Assembly (NCBI RefSeq): GCF_041075285.1
Contig: NZ_CP163512.1
Location: forward strand, 2,418,001-2,482,000
Direction of reading: 5' to 3'
DNA length: 64,000 nucleotides
DNA from: Providencia rettgeri
GTDB taxonomy: Bacteria; Pseudomonadota; Gammaproteobacteria; Enterobacterales; Enterobacteriaceae
Part shown: positions 58,892-64,000 of the stretch, piece after piece
How the letters are laid out: every line of letters begins with the position of its first letter
Position numbering within the stretch: position 1 is the stretch's first letter
Notes under the pieces: model-generated
The model's input: only the letters and a program-made list of their open reading frames with translations
Databases searched by the model: none
What the model was told of the DNA's origin: nothing
Made by a program: the position numbers and the translations under genes

Positions 58892-60595
58892 ATGGCCACC
58901 ACATCATTTTTGCTGATTGGCAGCTTTCTTCTGGTCTTGATCATATTCGCTAAACCACTAGGTAATGGGATTACACGACTCATTGACGGAGATATCCCTC
59001 GTCGCTTAGCAGCAAGTGAATCATTACTTTGGCGCTTAGCTGGCGTTAAACAGCCTGGGAGAGAGGCTGCCGAAATGAATTGGCTGCAATATGCGTTAGC
59101 CATTATTTTATTTAATGTGCTTGGCTTTATTATCCTGTTCGCTATTTTGGTGTTTCAGGGCCACTTGCCACTCAATCCACAACACTTTGCGGGGATGAGC
59201 TGGGATTTAGCCTTTAATACCGCGATAAGCTTTGTGGCAAACACGAACTGGCAATCCTACAGCGGTGAAAACACGCTGAGTTATTTAAGCCAAATGGCTG
59301 GTTTAACCGTGCAAAATTTCCTCTCTGCCTCAACAGGTATCGCCGTCGCTTTTGCCTTGATCCGTGCCTTTTCTCGTCATGGCAGTAAAACACTGGGTAA
59401 CGCATGGGTGGATATTTACCGCATTACCTTCTATTTATTGTTTCCCCTCGCCATTGTTTTCGCCTTATTTTTTGTCAGCCAAGGGGTGATCCAAAACTTT
59501 TCTGACTACCTCTTAGTCGATAATTTAGATAACACGACACAGCTGTTACCTATGGGCCCAGTGGCATCCCAAGAAGCGATCAAATTACTAGGAACCAATG
59601 GCGGTGGTTTCTTTGGAGCAAACTCTTCTCATCCGTTTGAAAACCCCACCGCACTGAGTAATTTTGTCCAAATGCTGGCGATATTTTTAATTCCTACTGC
59701 TTTGTGTTTCGCCTTCGGCCGTTCTGTGGGGGATAACAAACAAGGACATACCTTGTTGTGGGTTATGGGGATTATTTTTGTGATCGCCGCGATTGTGGTT
59801 ATTAAAGCAGAATATGTGGGCAATCCATTTTTAAGTGAGCTACACGCCAATAGCAACGCCAATATGGAGGGTAAAGAAAGCCGCTTTGGTATTCTTTCTT
59901 CTGCTTTATATGCCGTTGTCACAACAGCAGCCTCATGTGGTGCCGTCAATGCCATGCACGACTCCTATACTGCGCTCGGTGGTATGGTACCAATGTGGTT
60001 AATGCAAATTGGTGAAGTCATTTTCGGCGGTGTCGGTTCTGGGTTGTACGGAATGTTATTGTTTGTCCTACTCGCGGTCTTCCTTGCCGGGCTGATGATT
60101 GGTCGTACCCCAGAATACTTAGGTAAAAAAATTGAAGTGCGTGAAATGAAGATGGTCGCACTCGCAATTTTAGTAACCCCTACCTTAGTGTTAGTTGGTA
60201 CAACGATAGCATTAATGACCGATGCAGGACGTGCCGGTATTTTAAACCCAGGCGCACATGGCTTTAGTGAAGTGTTATACGCATTTTCATCCGCTGCTAA
60301 TAACAATGGCAGTGCTTTTGCAGGATTAAGTGCCAATACCCCGTTCTATAATGTGCTACTCGCTATCGCTATGTTTGCTGGTCGCTTTGGGGTTATCTTG
60401 CCTGTCCTCGCTATCGCAGGTTCTATGGCACTCAAAAAATCTCAAGCACAGAGTCAAGCAACATTGCCGACTTCAGGTCCACTCTTTATTGGCTTATTAA
60501 TCTTTACTGTCCTCCTTATTGGTGCACTGACTTTTGTTCCTGCTCTGGCATTAGGTCCAATTGCGGAGCAGTTGCAAATAGGTTTTGCGGGATAA
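58892..60595 (+). CDS. kdpA: Potassium-transporting ATPase channel subunit KdpA
   Basis: KdpA is the K+ channel-like subunit of the high-affinity ATPase. The selectivity segments [66 protein letters not shown] and [13 protein letters not shown] are intact. About ten helices fill the 567 residues (E. coli 557). It starts 1 bp after kdpF, and the next gene begins 13 bp after its stop. Confidence 0.97.
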   Translation: MATTSFLLIGSFLLVLIIFAKPLGNGITRLIDGDIPRRLAASESLLWRLAGVKQPGREAAEMNWLQYALAIILFNVLGFIILFAILVFQGHLPLNPQHFAGMSWDLAFNTAISFVANTNWQSYSGENTLSYLSQMAGLTVQNFLSASTGIAVAFALIRAFSRHGSKTLGNAWVDIYRITFYLLFPLAIVFALFFVSQGVIQNFSDYLLVDNLDNTTQLLPMGPVASQEAIKLLGTNGGGFFGANSSHPFENPTALSNFVQMLAIFLIPTALCFAFGRSVGDNKQGHTLLWVMGIIFVIAAIVVIKAEYVGNPFLSELHANSNANMEGKESRFGILSSALYAVVTTAASCGAVNAMHDSYTALGGMVPMWLMQIGEVIFGGVGSGLYGMLLFVLLAVFLAGLMIGRTPEYLGKKIEVREMKMVALAILVTPTLVLVGTTIALMTDAGRAGILNPGAHGFSEVLYAFSSAANNNGSAFAGLSANTPFYNVLLAIAMFAGRFGVILPVLAIAGSMALKKSQAQSQATLPTSGPLFIGLLIFTVLLIGALTFVPALALGPIAEQLQIGFAG

Positions 60596-60608
60596 TCAGG
60601 GGAAAAAA

Positions 60609-62672
60609 ATGAAAAAGCAAAAAACACCTTTATTCGATAAAAAATTAATCAAACAATCTATTTTTGATGCTGCCAAAAAATGTACCCCCCAAGCACAATG
60701 GCGTAATCCTGTCATGTTTGTGGTATATGTCGGCAGCCTGATAACGACCTTACTATGGGCAGCCATGGCGACAGGTTTGACTGACGGAAGCGCGTGGTTT
60801 AGCGCAGTGGTCACCCTGTGGTTATGGTTTACTGTGCTATTCGCCAATTTTGCTGAAGCACTGGCCGAAGGACGCAGTAAAGCCCAAGCTCAGAGTTTAA
60901 AAGGCGTAAAACAGCAAAGTAATGCCACACGCCTTACCGCTGCATCGTTGGAAGCAAGTCAAGAAACTGTCAGCTCTGATCAATTGCGCAAGGGGGATAT
61001 TGTGCTGATCCGTGCAGGTGAAACCATCCCTTGCGATGGAGAAGTCCTTGAGGGGGGCGCATCTGTGGATGAAAGTGCGATCACCGGGGAATCGGCGCCA
61101 GTGATCCGCGAGTCAGGCGGTGACTTTTCCTCCGTCACAGGAGGCACTCGCGTACTGTCTGACTGGCTGATTGTTGAATGTACCGTAAACCCCGGGGAAA
61201 CTTTCCTAGACCGCATGATCTCCATGGTGGAAGGTGCGCAACGCCGCAAAACACCAAATGAAATCGCCTTGACCATTTTGTTAACCGCGTTAACCATTAT
61301 CTTTGTACTCGTTTGTGCAACTTTGTATCCATTTACTGTTTTTGCCGCAGAGTACGCTGGTGCTGGCAGTGCAGTTTCTCTATTAGTGCTGATCGCATTA
61401 TTAATTTGCTTGATCCCAACGACTATTGGCGGGTTGCTCTCGTCCATCGGTGTGGCTGGCATGAGCCGTATGTTAGGGGCAAATGTGATAGCCACCAGCG
61501 GGCGTGCTGTTGAAGCTGCTGGGGATGTGGATGTTTTATTACTCGATAAAACGGGCACTATCACGCTCGGAAATCGCCAAGCTTCTGAGTTTCTGCCTGT
61601 AACAGGTATCACCGAGGAGCAACTGGCAGATGCGGCGCAACTCTCTTCTCTCGCCGATGAAACCCCTGAAGGCCGTAGTATTGTGGTGCTCGCAAAACAA
61701 AAATTCAATTTACGCGAGAGAGATATTCACGGAATGAATGCGACTTTCGTCCCCTTTTCCGCGATGACTCGCATGAGCGGCGTTAACGTTGGAGAACGAA
61801 TGATCCGCAAAGGCTCTGCTGATGCTATTCGTCGCTATGTTGAAGCTAATCATCAAAAATTCCCTGAGGAAGCCGACAAATTAGTGGAAAAAGTGGCCCA
61901 TTTAGGTGGCACACCACTAGTGGTCGTTGATGACCAAACGGTTCTTGGTGTTGTTGCACTAAAAGACATCGTCAAAGGCGGAATGAAAGAACGGTTTGCC
62001 CAAATGCGCAGTATGGGGATCAAAACCGTGATGATCACGGGTGACAACCACTTAACAGCGGCAGCTATTGCGGCAGAAGCCGGCGTTGATGATTTCCTTG
62101 CTGAGGCAACCCCCGAAGCGAAACTCGCCTTGATCCGCCAATACCAATCAGAAGGCAGATTAGTTGCCATGACCGGTGACGGAACAAATGATGCCCCCGC
62201 ACTCGCTCAAGCCGATGTTGCTGTCGCCATGAACTCGGGGACTCAAGCCGCGAAAGAAGCGGGGAATATGGTGGATTTAGACTCAAACCCAACCAAACTC
62301 ATTGAAGTTGTACACATTGGTAAACAAATGCTGATGACCCGTGGTTCACTGACGACTTTCAGTATCGCAAATGACATCGCCAAATACTTTGCCATTATCC
62401 CCGCCGCCTTTGCTGTGACATGGCCGCAACTAAATGCATTAAATGTCATGCAGTTGCATTCACCTGCATCGGCCTTGCTCTCTGCGGTGATCTTCAACGC
62501 TCTGATTATTGTCTTTTTGATCCCACTGGCGCTCAAAGGTGTAAATTACCGCCCAATGAGCTCCCAATCACTTTTGCAACGCAACTTAGGCTTATACGGC
62601 TTAGGAGGCTTGCTTGTGCCATTCGTGGGGATCAAATTGATCGATATGTTTATTAGCTTGTTTGGTATTTAA
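60609..62672 (+). CDS. kdpB: Potassium-transporting ATPase ATP-binding subunit KdpB
   Basis: KdpB is the P-type ATPase that drives KdpA. The phosphorylated Asp is D313 in [13 protein letters not shown]. The A-domain motif is [10 protein letters not shown], and [31 protein letters not shown] and [19 protein letters not shown] are the P-domain motifs. I start at ATG 60609 ([14 protein letters not shown] upstream), eight codons inside the open frame. The length is 687 residues (E. coli 682). Confidence 0.97.
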   Translation: MKKQKTPLFDKKLIKQSIFDAAKKCTPQAQWRNPVMFVVYVGSLITTLLWAAMATGLTDGSAWFSAVVTLWLWFTVLFANFAEALAEGRSKAQAQSLKGVKQQSNATRLTAASLEASQETVSSDQLRKGDIVLIRAGETIPCDGEVLEGGASVDESAITGESAPVIRESGGDFSSVTGGTRVLSDWLIVECTVNPGETFLDRMISMVEGAQRRKTPNEIALTILLTALTIIFVLVCATLYPFTVFAAEYAGAGSAVSLLVLIALLICLIPTTIGGLLSSIGVAGMSRMLGANVIATSGRAVEAAGDVDVLLLDKTGTITLGNRQASEFLPVTGITEEQLADAAQLSSLADETPEGRSIVVLAKQKFNLRERDIHGMNATFVPFSAMTRMSGVNVGERMIRKGSADAIRRYVEANHQKFPEEADKLVEKVAHLGGTPLVVVDDQTVLGVVALKDIVKGGMKERFAQMRSMGIKTVMITGDNHLTAAAIAAEAGVDDFLAEATPEAKLALIRQYQSEGRLVAMTGDGTNDAPALAQADVAVAMNSGTQAAKEAGNMVDLDSNPTKLIEVVHIGKQMLMTRGSLTTFSIANDIAKYFAIIPAAFAVTWPQLNALNVMQLHSPASALLSAVIFNALIIVFLIPLALKGVNYRPMSSQSLLQRNLGLYGLGGLLVPFVGIKLIDMFISLFGI

Positions 62673-62682
62673 GGATTCAATT

Positions 62683-63273
62683 ATGAACATGATCCGTTCA
62701 TCTATTATCATGTTATTGGTATTAACCCTTTTAACAGGAATAGCCTACCCCCTGATCGTGACTGGGCTTGCGAATGTCTTTTTCCCATGGCAGGCAAAAG
62801 GCTCTTTAATCACACTCGATGAGCATATTGTTGGTTCCAAATTGATTGGGCAAAATGTACAAAGTGAAGGGTACTTCCATGGTCGCCCTTCCGCCACCGC
62901 AGAAATGGCATACAACCCACTTGCGTCAGGAGGTAGCAATCTTGCGGTGAGTAACCCCTTGTTACAACAAACGATGGCGGAACGTAGTAAACTACTGCGT
63001 GCTCAGAACCCAGAAGCCGGTAATGCTATTCCTGTCGATCTACTGACGGCTTCTGCCAGCGGGCTTGATCCAAATATTTCGGTTGATGCCGCTATTTACC
63101 AAGCACCGCGCATTGCGAAGAACAGACAAATTCCATTAGAGGCCGTAAAATCATTAATTACGGCACAAACCGAAACGGCATTATTGCCCTTTTTAGGCGA
63201 ACCTATTGTGAATGTGCTACAACTGAATTTGGCACTTGATGAATATATGCAGCAAAAAAATAGCCAACGTTGA
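62683..63273 (+). CDS. kdpC: Potassium-transporting ATPase subunit KdpC
   Basis: KdpC is the small periplasmic subunit with one N-terminal helix (SSIIMLLVLTLLTGIAYPLIVTGLA). GQNVQSEGYFHGRPSATAEMAYN, ASGGSNLAVSNP and VDLLTASASGLDPNISVDAA are the family's motifs. I start at ATG 62683 (AAGGA upstream). The length is 196 residues. kdpD follows after 11 bp. Confidence 0.96.
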   Translation: MNMIRSSIIMLLVLTLLTGIAYPLIVTGLANVFFPWQAKGSLITLDEHIVGSKLIGQNVQSEGYFHGRPSATAEMAYNPLASGGSNLAVSNPLLQQTMAERSKLLRAQNPEAGNAIPVDLLTASASGLDPNISVDAAIYQAPRIAKNRQIPLEAVKSLITAQTETALLPFLGEPIVNVLQLNLALDEYMQQKNSQR

Positions 63274-63284
63274 TAAGGTGAGTT

Positions 63285-64000
63285 ATGAAAAATCAGGAAC
63301 CTGCTCGCCCAAACCCGGATGACTTATTGGTAAAAGCCAATGAAGATGGCAGAGGTAAATTAAAGATCTTTTTCGGCGCCTGTGCTGGCGTCGGGAAAAC
63401 CTATGCCATGTTACAAGAAGCTCAACGCTTACGCTCACAAGGGTTAGACGTTCTTATCGGGGTGGTGGAAACCCATGAGCGGGAAGAAACCGCAGCATTA
63501 TTGGACGGGCTTTCCGTGTTGCCGCAGAGAAAATTACAGCATCGAGGTCGCCGCTTAAATGCGTTTGATATTGATGCAGCAATCGCGAGACACCCTGCGA
63601 TTATACTCATGGATGAATTAGCATTTAGTAACCCAACAGGTAGCCGGCACCCAAAACGCTGGCAAGATGTTGAAGAGTTATTAGATGCAGGCATTGATGT
63701 GCTCACTACCATTAACGTTCAACATATTGAAAGTTTGAATGATATTGTGGGAAGTATTACGGGTATTCGTGTTCGTGAAACGGTGCCTGATCATATTTTT
63801 GACGCTGCTGATGAAGTGGTATTAGTCGACTTACCCCCTGACGATTTACGCCAACGCCTTAAAGAAGGCAAAGTGTATATTCCAGGACAAGCTGAACGCG
63901 CCATTGAGCATTTTTTCCGTAAAGGGAATTTAATCGCATTACGTGAACTAGCCTTACGCCGCACCGCAGATCGTGTTGATGAGCAAATGCGAGAGTTCCG
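63285..64000 (+). CDS. kdpD: Sensor histidine kinase KdpD, N-terminal part
   Basis: KdpD senses potassium limitation and phosphorylates KdpE to switch on kdpFABC. The ATG at 63285 (MKNQEPARPNPDDLL) opens the N-terminal KdpD domain: Walker A GACAGVGKT, ILMDELAFSNPTGSRHPKRWQDVEELL, TTINVQHIESLND, VRETVPDHIFDAADEVVLVDLPPDDLRQRLKEGKVY and the GQAERAIEHFFRKGNLIALRELALRRTADRVDEQM tail. Only 238 codons are in the window; the USP, membrane, GAF and kinase domains lie beyond. It follows kdpC in the operon. Confidence 0.97.
   Translation, partial: MKNQEPARPNPDDLLVKANEDGRGKLKIFFGACAGVGKTYAMLQEAQRLRSQGLDVLIGVVETHEREETAALLDGLSVLPQRKLQHRGRRLNAFDIDAAIARHPAIILMDELAFSNPTGSRHPKRWQDVEELLDAGIDVLTTINVQHIESLNDIVGSITGIRVRETVPDHIFDAADEVVLVDLPPDDLRQRLKEGKVYIPGQAERAIEHFFRKGNLIALRELALRRTADRVDEQMREF

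Noticed and set aside
60980..61708. 242-codon minus-strand ORF
   Set aside because: It is antisense to kdpB in its conserved core.

Overview
The window is about 64 kb of chromosome from a gammaproteobacterium of the order Enterobacterales. The AT-rich composition, the protein sequences and the gene order point to the Morganellaceae, most likely Providencia; the genus is an inference from protein resemblance and not from a search. Most of the window follows the Escherichia coli 16-17 minute region: uvrB-bioDCFB/bioA, pgl-ybhA-modCBA-acrZ-modEF, gpmA-aroG-pnuC-nadA, a tRNA-Lys cluster, cpoB-pal-tolBARQ-ybgC-ybgE-cydXBA, sucDCBA-sdhBADC/gltA, and nif3-ybfA-kdpFABCD. The window opens inside uvrB (C-terminus missing) and closes inside kdpD (only the N-terminal 238 codons present).

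Layout. 1-7448: the DNA repair gene uvrB with a LexA box and a pair of facing DnaA boxes upstream, then the biotin genes with a BirA-type operator between bioB and bioA. 7551-11259: an accessory island in which an S-type pyocin-like bacteriocin and two tandem, related immunity genes lie between two decayed IS5-family copies in the same orientation. 11317-13365: pgl and ybhA. 13525-16624: a four-gene membrane-protein insertion (two DUF3137-like paralogues, a LemA protein between them, and a DUF805 protein). 16714-23466: molybdate uptake (modABC), its regulator modE, modF and the small efflux partner acrZ, interrupted by a gene for a probable CE-clan (ElaD/SseL-like) cysteine protease. 23793-31829: gpmA, an outer-membrane barrel, a membrane protein, a helical protein gene that looks frameshifted, aroG, pnuC-nadA under a NadR-type operator, and an ANT(6)-like adenylyltransferase. 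31880-32611: three intact tRNA-Lys(TTT) genes mixed with degenerate tRNA-like copies, two of them in a 118-bp tandem duplication. 32698-41422: the Tol-Pal envelope system and cytochrome bd oxidase. 42281-54196: the TCA block sucABCD, sdhCDAB and gltA. 54270-56287: an AraC-type regulator divergent from an MFS exporter. 56314-57203: seven tandem ERIC-like repeats. 57210-64000: nif3, ybfA and the potassium ATPase operon kdpFABC with kdpD.

The core genes form coherent units: TCA cycle with succinate dehydrogenase and bd oxidase (central respiration), Tol-Pal (outer-membrane constriction), Mod (molybdenum cofactor supply), NadA/PnuC (NAD supply) and Kdp (potassium scavenging). The non-core pieces stand out: the bacteriocin island, the LemA/DUF3137 operon, the ElaD/SseL-like protease, the split helical gene, the ANT(6)-like gene, the tRNA-Lys pseudo-copies and the ERIC array. 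The gal operon, which lies between modF and gpmA in E. coli, is absent here. I regard the ElaD/SseL-like protease, the bacteriocin island and the LemA/DUF3137 operon as the best candidates for poorly described biology.
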